Source of the DNA: Ascoidea rubescens DSM 1968
Taxonomy: Eukaryota > Ascomycota > Saccharomycetes > Ascoideales > Ascoideaceae
Length of the DNA: 64,000 bases
NCBI RefSeq assembly: GCF_001661345.1
Contig: NW_017962913.1
Coordinates: forward strand, 2,237,428-2,301,427
Reading direction: 5' to 3'
The position numbers were made by a program, and so were the translations under genes. The notes beneath the pieces are model-generated. The model did no database searches. It was not told the DNA's origin and was given only the letters and a program-made list of their open reading frames with translations. How positions within the stretch are numbered: position 1 is the stretch's first letter; each line of letters starts with the position of its first letter. Shown here piece by piece: positions 19,915-29,962 of this stretch.

Positions 19915-22900
19915 TTCATCATTTTCATTATTTTCATTATTTTCATCATTTTCATTTACTAGTACAAATTTAACTTCACAGTTTGGATAACAGCTTTTTC
20001 TTATAAACCTTGTGCAGTTTCCTGAAACTTTGCAATTTAAATATAATGGTAATAAAAATGGTTGAAAATTTTTAATCAAACTTTCATCATTCAATTCGCT
20101 TTTAAAATAATTGATGAAAAAATTATAATTCTTAGGAACTCCCCACAGTCTGTATTGATTTATTGTGTTTGTAATGTAACTTTCTTGTGAATCCAATTCG
20201 CCAAAAAATTCCTTAATTATACAATTTTTTTCGATAATATTTTCGGTGTACAATCCCATATTTGACACGCCAGTAAACTTGGATGATGGTTTCCCATTTG
20301 AAACATCAGGATTATATATTGATCTAACAACCAAACTTGGAAAAAATTGATCTTCGTAATCTCCTTTAGAGATTGTCATGACATTACAATTATTTTTCAA
20401 CTCAAGATTTCTCAACACTTCATTGAAAATAACGGGCAACTTTTTAGTAAATAAATATTTTAAATTATCATTCTTATATTCTAAATGATTGAGATTATAA
20501 TAGGCAACCTTATAAAAGTCATCACCAGTTAATTCAAATTTTGTAATTAATTGAGAATTGGCTTCTTCTTCTTCGGTGACCTCTTTTTTCCTTTTTTTAT
20601 TTTTTGAGCCATTATTGGAGTTTGTGCCTTTTGTTGATGTTGTATTGGAAGTGTCAGCAGTTGACGCAGGATTACTTTTCCCCTTTTTGATTTCAGTTTC
20701 ATTTTTCGATGTCTTTCTGCTTGTAGTAATAACCGTTGATTCAGCAGCATTCTCCAAATCAGCAGTACTTTTTCTTTTCCTTCGGGAAGAGGGATGGTTA
20801 AATATGATGTTGGATTCATCAATATAGGATCTTAAAATTCCGGTATTTGAATGCAGATTGTCGACACCCAAAGAAGAAGAGGAATTACTTGGGGACAAAT
20901 TTGAGGATAGAATATTTTGAGGATTTGTGAAATTTTCAATACTCATATTTTGAGCAATAGTATTTTTGTTGTTGGGTTTTTTATTGGCTTGAGTTTGGCT
21001 ATTGTCATTAATGCTAAGAACACTACTATCATTATCTATATCAATGTCAAATTTGCTTGAGTCGTTATTTGAATTTTTGTTGTTGTTGTTTTTTGAATAT
21101 TTAGGCAAATCAGTAGAATTGGTATCATTTACGAGATAATTGATCTTTGAATTATTTGAAGCCAAAAACAATTTGTTCTGGAGCTGAAAATTTTGTATTC
21201 TAACTTTTTGAGTTTGTTTAATTGCTTTCAAGTCGATTTTCATTTTTTTGAATTTTCTTGGGTTGCATTTTTCACAAAGATAGATATCAGGAACAGCATT
21301 ATCGCTGATATTAAAGCAGGATGCATGCTGCCAACGAAAGCATTTATCACATTGAATAGTAAAGCCGTCATCTTCGTTTACTTCACAAATACAGTCAATT
21401 ATACCAGAATTAGAGCCAACAGCATAGGAAGGTGTCTGACCAGTATTTATGATTTCCGAAGGAGTTGGAGATGGTGATTTTGACCCGTAATTGTTTGAGA
21501 TAGTGCCGTTGTTATTATCTATATTATGTTGAATTGAATGGGTTTTCTTAGATTGAGGATAATTTGTAGAAAAATTAGGAGTATTAGTGGAAATAGAAAT
21601 GGATTTGTTATTGTTACTATTGTTATTATCATAAATATTGTTATTATTAGGATTAGTTGTTGTTGTAGTGGTGGCGGTGGTTATTGTATTATTTGAAGAA
21701 GAGATATCATTGTTGATCAATTCATTAATGGAATTTTTTATTCTTGAGTGAAGAACTGGTAAGGGTAAAGAAGATTTTTGATGATCATTTTTAATGAGTT
21801 GAGGCAAGTTTGATTGGAATTGGTTGATGTTTGTATTAGCGTTTTGAAGAATTTGTTGGTTTGAAGTGGAATGAGAGATTATGTTTGAGATTTGTAGAGA
21901 GTCGTTTTTTCTAAATTTATTTATATTGTTATCGGTGTCATTTGACAATAAAGAGGCAATTGAGTTTTTCTTAAATTGGGGACTTGAAGTAGTTTTTGGT
22001 TGAGAAATGGAAGGTTGGTTGATTATGGAGTTTATGTTTAGGGGAGTGTTTTTGTTGATGATATTTTTAGTGAGGTTGATGTTGGATTTGATTGTGTTTT
22101 TGATTGTATTTTTGGGAGCATTTTTGAGAGAATTTTTGAGAGAATTTTTGAAGGAGTTTTTGGAGGTAATTTTCTTTGAGTTTTTGGAGGTATCAGTGTT
22201 TAAGAAACTTTGAATTTTGACTCTATTTATATTTGAAGAAGGGGACTGAGACTGGGAGTGAGGTTGAGAAGGATTAATAGTGTTTGAGGAAGTTGTTGGG
22301 TTTAAGAAGTTGCTGAGATCGTTTCTTTTTGGTTTTGATTTTGGTTTTGGTTTAATTGGGAGCAAGTTGTCGTTATTATTATTGTTATTGTTACTATTAT
22401 TGTTATTGTTATTATTATTGTTATTGTTACTATTATTGTTATTGTTATTATTATTGTTATTATTATTATTATTGTTATTGTTTTCGATAGTGTTATTGTT
22501 ATTATTGAGATTATGATGGTGGTGTAAAGGAAGAGGTTGAGCAGCAGCAGCAGCTAAAGCAGCGGCGGCTACCATTGCTTTTACGTTGCTTTCATTGTTG
22601 TTGATGATGCTATTGTGTTGATTATTTTGGATATTCTGGATATTCTGGATATTTTGAATGTTTTGGATGTTTTGAATGTTTTGGATATTTTGATTAAGAT
22701 TGTTGATATTTGAGTAATTGGTTGGAACATTGTTAATGATATTGTTGATGGATAAGTTATTGTTGTGAGTGTTTAAGCTTATGTTTTGGTTATTTTTGGC
22801 AGTGGGGCTATTGTTTAAATTGTTATTTTGGTTATTATTCAAGAGGTTGTTGTTGCTGCTGTTGTTGTTATAGGAGGAGTAGTTGTAGTTATAATTTAGG

Positions 22901-23811
22901 TGGTTTACATTATGTGGGTTGATGTTATTGTTGATGTTGTTGATGTTGTTGATATTATTTGGATTATTAAGATTGTGAGGAATATTGTGAGAAAAATTGT
23001 GAATATTATTGATATTATTGATATTATTGATATTATTGATATTGTGTCGATTGTTTAGATTAATTTGGTTGTTGATATTATTTAGATTGATTTGGTTATT
23101 GATGTTATTTAGATTGTTGATGTTATTGATGTTGTTTCTATTTAGGAGGTTGTTGATATTAGTATTTTGATTGAATTGGTTTGAGGTTGATAATACAGCC
23201 AAAGCAGGCCCAGGAATTGAATTTGAGTGAGACTGGTGTATATTGTAGTGGTGGATTGGGTTTTTGAGAGAGTGAGACTTTGAATGGGAAATTTTGGTGA
23301 TAGAACTCAGGGGATTATTCAGGACATTGTTTTTATTGCTGGAATTGGTATTAACAGAGCTGGCAGAGCTGGCAGTGTTAACATTGATATTTCTGGGAGA
23401 GTAAATTGGGGAGGGAGGTTTTGATAGAATATTGGGATAATGAGTTTTAATCTGGGGTTGAGGTTGGGGTTGAGGCTGGGATTGAGATTGGGATTGAGAT
23501 GGAGATGGAGATTGGTTTAAGATGTTGTTGTTGTTGTTAATTGTTTGATTGTTTGGGTTGTTTGGGTTGTTTTGGGAGGATGGGTTGATATTGACAGTGT
23601 TGTTTGGTGGAGAAGATTGATTTAGGTGATTCAAGTTGATAATGGCAGCATTTGAGAACATCAAAAGAGTAGAAGCATCTTCCAATAGCGAAGGATCATT
23701 AGCAGCCAACTCTTTGAAAGAATTGGAGTTGGGATTGGAATTCTTTGCGAGCTTGGTATTTGCAGAGTTGGAATCGCTAGCAGAATTGGTGGTATTGCTG
23801 TTGGAACTCAT
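18382..23811 (-). CDS. SET3: Set3-type PHD finger and SET domain protein
   Basis: Set3 is the scaffold of the Set3/Hos2 histone deacetylase complex; its PHD finger reads methylated H3K4. ATG 23811 is chosen because the frame further upstream has only a GTG. The 1809 residues open with about 790 of Asn-rich sequence, including NI and QNI repeats and an Ala/Gln/His stretch. The PHD finger (about 804-848) has the expected Cys/His spacing (CICEV, CDKC, WQHASC, CEKC). The SET domain starts near 1185. Its motif reads [13 protein letters not shown] where active enzymes have NHSC, the pattern of the Set3/MLL5 class thought to be inactive. An Asn/Asp-rich insert (about 1282-1374) splits the domain before [19 protein letters not shown]. 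The C-terminus [11 protein letters not shown] matches the family tail. S. cerevisiae Set3 is about 750 residues. Confidence 0.88.
19864..19914 (+). repeat. Pure (ATT)17 microsatellite inside the SET domain coding region
   Basis: Seventeen uninterrupted ATT triplets (AAT, Asn, on the coding strand), flanked by mixed Asn/Asp/Glu codons. The lack of interruptions points to recent slippage. The array is in frame and lies between the core of the SET domain and its last strands. Confidence 0.95.
22372..22509 (+). repeat. Asn-coding minisatellite with a 36-bp period
   Basis: Bases 22372-22407 and 22408-22443 are identical 36-base units of ATT/GTT triplets with one ACT each. A third copy matches for 18 bases before drifting into plain ATT/GTT triplets. 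On the minus strand it codes for about 40 Asn residues broken by single Ser in the Set3 N-terminal region. Confidence 0.9.
22627..22693 (+). repeat. 9-bp repeat coding Gln-Asn-Ile in SET3
   Basis: About seven tandem 9-base units of the form GATATTCTG / AATGTTTTG. On the minus strand they encode QNI tripeptides in the low-complexity N-terminal region of the Set3-type protein. Confidence 0.85.
22999..23043 (+). repeat. 9-bp repeat coding Asn-Asn-Ile in SET3
   Basis: Tandem units of GATATTATT, nearly perfect, coding for NNI repeats on the minus strand. Separate from the QNI array but of the same length, which keeps the reading frame. Confidence 0.85.
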
Positions 23812-24023
23812 TTGTTGGTGGTAAAGTAGCAGCTGTGGGATCGTTCCTCTAGAACATAATAAGCAAGAGCCTTCAGGACACAGAGCACGAGACACAGAAG
23901 CAAAGGCGTGACAGCAGACAGAGCAAAACCAGCACCAGAAGCAGCACGAGAGGGAGCAAATGAGCGTCGCTGGTTTCGCTGTGCTGGTTTTGCTGCTTGT
24001 GCTGCCCGTGAAAATCGCCGTGA

Positions 24024-24055
24024 CGCACTAAAGTGCGGCTCTGCTGCGTCGCAGC
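24024..24055. promoter_or_regulatory. Two adjacent perfect inverted repeats in SET3 promoter
   Basis: CGCACT-AA-AGTGCG (24024-24037) and GCTGCG-T-CGCAGC (24043-24055) each have 6-base arms with a 1-2 base centre and lie 5 bases apart. They could be binding sites for dimeric factors or small hairpins. The inverted symmetry is certain, the function unknown. Confidence 0.5.
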
Positions 24056-24071
24056 CGGAGACGCGGACGAT

Positions 24072-24105
24072 CACGTGGCGATACGAGCTACAACTTGCGC
24101 ACGTG
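24072..24105. promoter_or_regulatory. Paired CACGTG E-boxes upstream of SET3
   Basis: CACGTG at 24072-24077 and again at 24100-24105, 28 bases apart from start to start, 261-289 bases before the SET3 ATG. Paired sites at this spacing suggest a real bHLH-controlled promoter. Confidence 0.45.
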
Positions 24106-24188
24106 CATTATGTGCGGATTCTCGCGTGCGGGCGCTGCTTCCCAAGCAGGTGGCCCAGCTGCTGGAGGTGTTCCAGCTGCTCCAGCGC

Positions 24189-24578
24189 TTAGCTGCTGTT
24201 GTCGATGTAGTTCTCGCTGGAATCTTCGCCTTCTGTCTCCTCGTCGTACTCAGAGAGCCTGATTCCTAGCCCAAAGTTCAAGAAAATGCCCACGAGCCCA
24301 ACCACCATCAAGAAGAAGATGTAGTAGAACATCTTGTTGTTGCTGTTGATAAACCTGGGTATGAATATGTCGTAGCTCAATGCCTTCTTCGATGTTCTTT
24401 TGTTCCCATGCTGGTTCTTTCGGTTGTTGCTGATTCTCTGTTCTATCAACTCCATCTCCACCGAGTTGAACTGGTTTTCCACATCCAACCCATCCAAGTT
24501 CTCCAGGCCGCCAGAGCTGTCCAACCCGCCCAAATTGCTATTCCCATGTTCGCTGCTATTAAAGTGAAAGATCTTCAT
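24189..24578 (-). CDS. Small single-pass membrane protein, unrecognised
   Basis: A 129-residue protein from ATG 24578. The first 75 residues are hydrophilic with a Gly/Leu/Asn-rich start (NLGGLDSSGGLENLDGL), then a basic stretch around NRKNQHGNKRTSKK. One strong membrane segment follows at about 80-103 (YYIFFLMVVGLVGIFLNFGL), then an acidic tail of about 25 residues rich in Glu, Ser and Asp. There is no signal peptide. The basic side facing the N-terminus suggests that the N-terminus is cytosolic, which is inference. It has the look of small ER or inner-membrane proteins, but I do not recognise the family. It is transcribed in the same direction as the downstream SET3 gene. Confidence 0.6.
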   Translation of the reverse strand: MKIFHFNSSEHGNSNLGGLDSSGGLENLDGLDVENQFNSVEMELIEQRISNNRKNQHGNKRTSKKALSYDIFIPRFINSNNKMFYYIFFLMVVGLVGIFLNFGLGIRLSEYDEETEGEDSSENYIDNSS

Positions 24579-24913
24579 TTTCCAATATACCCTCTAATCT
24601 AATGCTTCTGAATGACACACAATCTCAATAACTAAACCTCCAATCAACCAAATATCTTTGACTCCAACACTTCCAATACCGCCAGTGCTATCGCTCTTAT
24701 CAACAAAACTATCCTAAGAAACTCTAATCAACAACGTCCCGTGATTTCGTTTTTTTTTCCTCATTTCCCTTTGTGTTCCATCAAACTTCCGTGAAAATCA
24801 TCTGCTCCGTCATCTATTCGGCATTTCTTCGGTTCCTCTCAATCCGTACGCTATTGGCCGATCTTCCGACATTCCGTTCTACACATCTTTTTTACTTATT
24901 ACTTTTTTTGGTA
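24579..24913. other. Spacer upstream of the small membrane protein gene
   Basis: A 335-base pyrimidine-rich spacer on the plus strand that must hold the promoter of the small membrane protein gene and the 3' end of the pseudo-RhoGAP gene. No open frame or structured RNA recognised. Confidence 0.5.
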
Positions 24914-27900
24914 TTAATTATGTATTGATCCGGTGCTGTTATTATCATTATTGTTATTGTTGTTATTATTGATAACTTCCTCATAGCTTGGCAACTCTGA
25001 ATTTATTATAAACTCATCCAAAAATGAAAATTCTTCCCTAGAAAATCCCCTGCTAATGATCTTATTTTCACTATTACTATTATTAGTAATATTAAGATTA
25101 TTAAGATTATTAAGATTATTAGGATTATTATTGTTAGCATTAGCATTAGCATTAGCATTATTATTGTTAGCATTAGGGTTATTATTATAACTCTCCTCAT
25201 TATTCCCATTAATCTCAATATCCCTCAAATATAAATTTCCTATAAAATAATTAAAATTATCAATCAATATCCTTATAACCAACTTTTTAAGAAACCTCTC
25301 GTTTTCTAGACTCCTTCTTTCATTGTCCTCAAACTTATTATATTCACTATAATCAAATTCATTCATTTCACTAATCTCCCCAATCTCACTCATCTCATTG
25401 GACTCATTGATTTCACTAAGCTCATCAATCTCATTCATCTCATTCACCTCATCAAACTCTTCACTAAACACCCCCCGGTAATTATCATTGAATATAACCT
25501 TGTAAAACTTATCAATAACAACATCTCTACTAACTTCTTCTCCAAACTTCTTCATAAAATCAATAACGTAAATCAATAAATTCAATCTCTTATGGCTCAA
25601 AAAATCAATAATTAAATCTGTCAAACAATTCAAATATATCCTAATTACTATCTTATACTTCACATTCAACTCATAATTACAATTTAAACTTATATTCATA
25701 TCTTTATTAATATCCTTATAAACATCCTTATAAACACCATTATATTCGTCTTCATAAAAATCCTTATAATACTCAACCATTTCATAATATTCTCTCTTTT
25801 CAAGCTCGTTTATTATCCTATTCTCAAATTTCTTATCAATTATCCTGTTATTCCTATTTCTCTCAAAAAATATAAATAGAACCTTTAAAACTTCCTTATT
25901 ACTGATTAAGTTATTATTAATATCATTAAAATAGTAATCCCGATAATTAAAAATCTCATAACTAATATTAATATCTTCAATCTCATTGATCTCCTTCTCT
26001 TCACGATGATTAAATATTCCTTTCAATAACTCAATCTTGTTATTCCCACTTTCTTCATATCCATCACACTCATTACTATCATTAAATATATCTTCATTTT
26101 CTTCTTCAATTCCGTTCATCACTAAAAATTCAATGCTTTTATGTATTATAACTGGAACATTAATCAATATCTCAAACTTTTTATATTCATTATTATCTTT
26201 TTTACCCTTGGTATTCTCATAATTACTAATATTAGGCTTGAACCAAAATTTACAATAATATTTATATGAAACTTCCTTATTACTAATGCTTTTATTCTTA
26301 TAATAACCACCATTATTATTATTAGTAGTAGTAGTGCTATTATTATTATTAGTAGTAGTACTATTATTATTATTATCGTTATTGTCCCCAAATAATTCCT
26401 CTTCAATATAATTACTTCTATTCCATTTTATCCTTTCAAATTTTATCCGAGGATATTTATCAAAACTATCCTGTTTACTGTCATTAAATTCACTTTTCTT
26501 ATTTTTAAGTAAATAAATCGCCATTAGAAAAAATTCAAAATTATCAATTAAAATCTTTATTATTATTTTCAATATCTCAACTTTATAACTCTTGTCCTCA
26601 TTTTCCAATTTATTCACCGTTATTAAATTAAATTTATCCACTTCATTTTCAAAGAAAAATTTTAAAAAAATTTCACTTAAATTATAAGAACTGCTTTCTT
26701 TTAATTTGGTTAAAGTTTCAATAATTTTAATTATAATATTTAAATTTAAATTTAAATTGGGATTGACATTTGAGTTGGATTTGATATTGTTATGGTTATT
26801 TGCAGGAACATCATCATTCTCATCATCATCGTTAAAAATATACTTGTTACTCTCATCAAAATCAATTAAAAGACAAACAATTCGGTTTAGAATTCTCTTA
26901 ATTTCAATTTTGAGTTTTATATCAATATCGTTATTCTTGCTTTTAACATTTAAATTCAAGTTTTTGTACCCAATTTCATCTATATATTCAATCAAATTAG
27001 AATAATCTCCATTAAATATCTCCTTTATTAACTCATCTTTAATGTCATTATTAATTAATGGTTTATCACTCAAATTCAAATATTTCAAAATTAATTTACA
27101 AACATCAAAGTTTTTAATTAATTTAAAAGAATTTGTATTTTTCTTAGTTTTAGGCTTATTTTCATTTTCAATTAGTTTGGAATTTGATAATGCTAAACTT
27201 AGTTCTTTGTATTCTTGCTCATTTGTCTTTGTTTGATGGTTTTCTTCAATGGCATTAATAATATTCATAATTTCAAAACAAATGTTAAAATCTTTCAATA
27301 AATCGTTGTTAATATAACTAGATTGATCGCCACTTAGGAAAATATTAAATAATATGTTTACAATATTATTATTAAAATATATTAATTTTTTATTTTCTCT
27401 AGAATAAATATTCATCAAATTACCCCCCAAGCTGAAATCATCACTATCATCATTTGAAGCATCATCAATATGATTACCATTGCTGTCATGGTAAATTTCA
27501 TCGTCTTCATTATCGTCATCATCATGAAGGTGTAATTGGCACTCCAAGAAATATTTTTCGCATTTAGTGAATTTATTTTCATTTAAAAAATTTATGCATT
27601 GTTCAATCAATTGTGGGAGCAAGATTTTCATACCAATGAATCGGTTCTTTTCAAATTCAATTATTTTTAGAGGAACTTTTGAATAAGCTAACTTGCTAAT
27701 GGTATCAGTTGTATTTTTGTTGTTATTCAATGAATTTTTGTGCAGTTGTTGTTCGTTTGTATCAAAAACATCGATAGTGACAACATTATCAAAGGTTTCG
27801 TTGAGATTGTGATTATCGAATTGTTGTTTCATTAAATTCAAGCAATTAATGACATAAGAAATGTTGTCGATTAATATTCTTAAAATTAGAATTTTTTCAT

Positions 27901-29962
27901 TTGATTGGGATTTATTTGAAAATTTAAAGAAAAAGGGGGAAAATAATTTTGATAGTGACAAGGTGTTGATCTTTGTTTTTAAGAATAGTTTATCGAAATT
28001 TGATATATCACAGTAGTTAGATAAAAAGTCAATCAAGTAGATCAAGAGATTTAGATTCTTTTGAGGCAAATATTTTGTAAAGATTAAAATTGCAAAACTT
28101 AAAAAGATTTCAATTATGACTTTTAAATCTAAATTTATAAGATGGTTTTTATTGCTGATACTTAGAAGGACGTTTTCATTGGAAGGTTGAGATACGAAAT
28201 TTTTTAGGTATAGATATCTTTTTTTTAGGAGTTCTTTTGAAAAGATATTGAAAATGTATTGAGTTATTAGAGACTCATTTGGTAGAGAATTCAAGTAGTA
28301 GATTAAAAGTTGAATGATGTCCACGCAATTAATTAAGGAGTTGCATTGCAAATAGTTGAGGTTTTTATTTGAATTTCTCTTTGAAGATTTCAAGTTTTTG
28401 TGACTTTTTAAGCTGGATAATTTAAACAGATTTAAGTTATTTTTTTTATTCAAGGAGTTGAAGTCTATATTGAAGAAAAAATTGAAATTGTTTAAATTAA
28501 TGGATTGATGCTGGTTTTGATAAAAGAGATTTTTCAAGAAATTTAGATTTGAGGAGTGAGTTTCAATTGATTCGAGTTCGTAATTTGAATCAGATATAAT
28601 TTTAGAAAAATTGACAGAAATATTTAATAAAGCTTGGTCATTTAAGTTTAAAAAATTGTTATTGTTATAAAGAAAACTGATTGAATCACCAACGATATTG
28701 GGAATGAAAAAGTTTAATAAAAAGGAGCTATTTTTATTATAGTTTAAGAAGTTGATTATGGGGATTTTTGGTTGAATTAGGTAGTTTAATCTTGGATTGA
28801 GAACGTTGGTTAAAGATTTTGATTCAATGAGGTAAAGTTTATTTGATTTGATAAAATTTTGGTCGATTAATATTAGCCAGTTGATTAAAAAATCAATGTT
28901 GTCAATATATATTTTCAAGATTAAGATTGATAGATTTATATTGGAAGGATTTTTGAAAAAACAGGTATTGAAATGTTTGGATAAAATGTAAGAGTTGATT
29001 ATATTATCTTTGGTATGAGTGGTGGAGTGGTTGAGAGGGTCGTCTTGAGATTGTTTTTGGTTAATGCTAATTAGATAAGATATAAATTTTATAATGAAGA
29101 TGAATAAGTTCAAGTTCTGGATCGGCAAGTCATTCAAGAGTAAACAAATGGAAAAAATTAAGAAGTTTTGAATCTGCAAGTTGATTTTGGGATCGCCAAC
29201 TGAGTTTATAATTAAGTTGGTGTAACATGAGTAATCTGAAGATTGGTAATAAGATAGTAAGTTTGAATAGAAATTTGATGAAGAAGTGTCAGAGCTTTTA
29301 TTGGTTATGATATTAGTTGGGCTAGTGTTGTTCTTATTGTTATTGGAGTAAGTATTTGGACTTGTGTTTGCATTCGGACTTGAATTTGAATTGGTATTAT
29401 TGGATAGCTCGTTAATCAATTTTGAAGCAAACTTTGGTGGTATGATAGAATCAGGTAGAGAGTTTAAAAAGAGAAGTAATAGATTTAAAGCTTGTGATAT
29501 TGATAAATCGTGCAAGTCTATATTCATATTGTCAAGGACATTGTTATTGTTGCCAACAGTGTTTATGTTTAGAGTAGTGAGGGTGATGGCATTGAATTGG
29601 AAGCTTTTTCTTTTTTTGATTTTCTTGATTACCTTTCTGTTGTTTAAATTGGGGCTTGTGTTCCCCTGGACTTTGTCGAGTGAGTCGCTAGCAAAAGAAG
29701 GTCTGTTGTTGACGTTGAAAGCAGCATTCAAATTCAAGTGAACTAATTTCAGCCTGTGGTAGATTATGAAATCTATTAGGCCTTTCAAGAAGGTAGGGAC
29801 TTTGAGAGATAGCCTGTAGTGGTAGTTTCTCAAGCAGTGGACAATTGGGATGGACAAGGTAACGTAGTGAATGGAGCATGAAAGTTTGTTTAGAGGCTTT
29901 GTAAAGGAGTCTTTGGTGGTAGAAATGCTGGTGAGAATCAGATTGATATCGAGCTCAGACAT
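24914..29962 (-). CDS. Large protein with four degenerate RhoGAP-like units
   Basis: A 1682-residue protein. ATG 29962 is used because the frame upstream opens only with a TTG. Four stretches follow the RhoGAP plan: an entry helix (VPTFLKGLIDFII near 55; IPNIVGDSISFL near 418; LPQLIEQCINFL near 778; VPVIIHKSIEFLVMNG near 1265), an FLxSLP-like segment (FLNSLPDSIIP near 167; YLNSLPNESL near 554; weaker later), LPxxNLNLLIYLIDFL (near 280, 630, 1455) and a closing ILxILIDNxxYxI helix (near 350, 690, 1135, 1560). The arginine finger expected in GIFR is absent in every unit; the fourth reads EDIFNDSN. A catalytically dead GAP scaffold for Rho-type GTPases is inference. Asn-rich and acidic linkers separate the units. 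I know of no S. cerevisiae protein with this layout. Confidence 0.7.
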   Translation of the reverse strand: MSELDINLILTSISTTKDSFTKPLNKLSCSIHYVTLSIPIVHCLRNYHYRLSLKVPTFLKGLIDFIIYHRLKLVHLNLNAAFNVNNRPSFASDSLDKVQGNTSPNLNNRKVIKKIKKRKSFQFNAITLTTLNINTVGNNNNVLDNMNIDLHDLSISQALNLLLLFLNSLPDSIIPPKFASKLINELSNNTNSNSSPNANTSPNTYSNNNKNNTSPTNIITNKSSDTSSSNFYSNLLSYYQSSDYSCYTNLIINSVGDPKINLQIQNFLIFSICLLLNDLPIQNLNLFIFIIKFISYLISINQKQSQDDPLNHSTTHTKDNIINSYILSKHFNTCFFKNPSNINLSILILKIYIDNIDFLINWLILIDQNFIKSNKLYLIESKSLTNVLNPRLNYLIQPKIPIINFLNYNKNSSFLLNFFIPNIVGDSISFLYNNNNFLNLNDQALLNISVNFSKIISDSNYELESIETHSSNLNFLKNLFYQNQHQSINLNNFNFFFNIDFNSLNKKNNLNLFKLSSLKSHKNLKSSKRNSNKNLNYLQCNSLINCVDIIQLLIYYLNSLPNESLITQYIFNIFSKELLKKRYLYLKNFVSQPSNENVLLSISNKNHLINLDLKVIIEIFLSFAILIFTKYLPQKNLNLLIYLIDFLSNYCDISNFDKLFLKTKINTLSLSKLFSPFFFKFSNKSQSNEKILILRILIDNISYVINCLNLMKQQFDNHNLNETFDNVVTIDVFDTNEQQLHKNSLNNNKNTTDTISKLAYSKVPLKIIEFEKNRFIGMKILLPQLIEQCINFLNENKFTKCEKYFLECQLHLHDDDDNEDDEIYHDSNGNHIDDASNDDSDDFSLGGNLMNIYSRENKKLIYFNNNIVNILFNIFLSGDQSSYINNDLLKDFNICFEIMNIINAIEENHQTKTNEQEYKELSLALSNSKLIENENKPKTKKNTNSFKLIKNFDVCKLILKYLNLSDKPLINNDIKDELIKEIFNGDYSNLIEYIDEIGYKNLNLNVKSKNNDIDIKLKIEIKRILNRIVCLLIDFDESNKYIFNDDDENDDVPANNHNNIKSNSNVNPNLNLNLNIIIKIIETLTKLKESSSYNLSEIFLKFFFENEVDKFNLITVNKLENEDKSYKVEILKIIIKILIDNFEFFLMAIYLLKNKKSEFNDSKQDSFDKYPRIKFERIKWNRSNYIEEELFGDNNDNNNNSTTTNNNNSTTTTNNNNGGYYKNKSISNKEVSYKYYCKFWFKPNISNYENTKGKKDNNEYKKFEILINVPVIIHKSIEFLVMNGIEEENEDIFNDSNECDGYEESGNNKIELLKGIFNHREEKEINEIEDINISYEIFNYRDYYFNDINNNLISNKEVLKVLFIFFERNRNNRIIDKKFENRIINELEKREYYEMVEYYKDFYEDEYNGVYKDVYKDINKDMNISLNCNYELNVKYKIVIRIYLNCLTDLIIDFLSHKRLNLLIYVIDFMKKFGEEVSRDVVIDKFYKVIFNDNYRGVFSEEFDEVNEMNEIDELSEINESNEMSEIGEISEMNEFDYSEYNKFEDNERRSLENERFLKKLVIRILIDNFNYFIGNLYLRDIEINGNNEESYNNNPNANNNNANANANANNNNPNNLNNLNNLNITNNSNSENKIISRGFSREEFSFLDEFIINSELPSYEEVINNNNNNNNDNNSTGSIHN
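25082..25200 (+). repeat. Asn-coding repeats near the C-terminus of the pseudo-RhoGAP gene
   Basis: Tandem AAGATTATT (9-base) units followed by GCATTA (6-base) units, coding for NLN and AN peptides on the minus strand in the last 80 residues. Confidence 0.8.

Larger units (their letters stand above)
23812..24188. other. GC-rich SET3 promoter region
   Basis: A 377-base spacer whose part from about 23900 to 24190 is markedly richer in G and C than the flanking genes. It contains two small perfect inverted repeats and two CACGTG sites, and no convincing gene. Confidence 0.6.
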
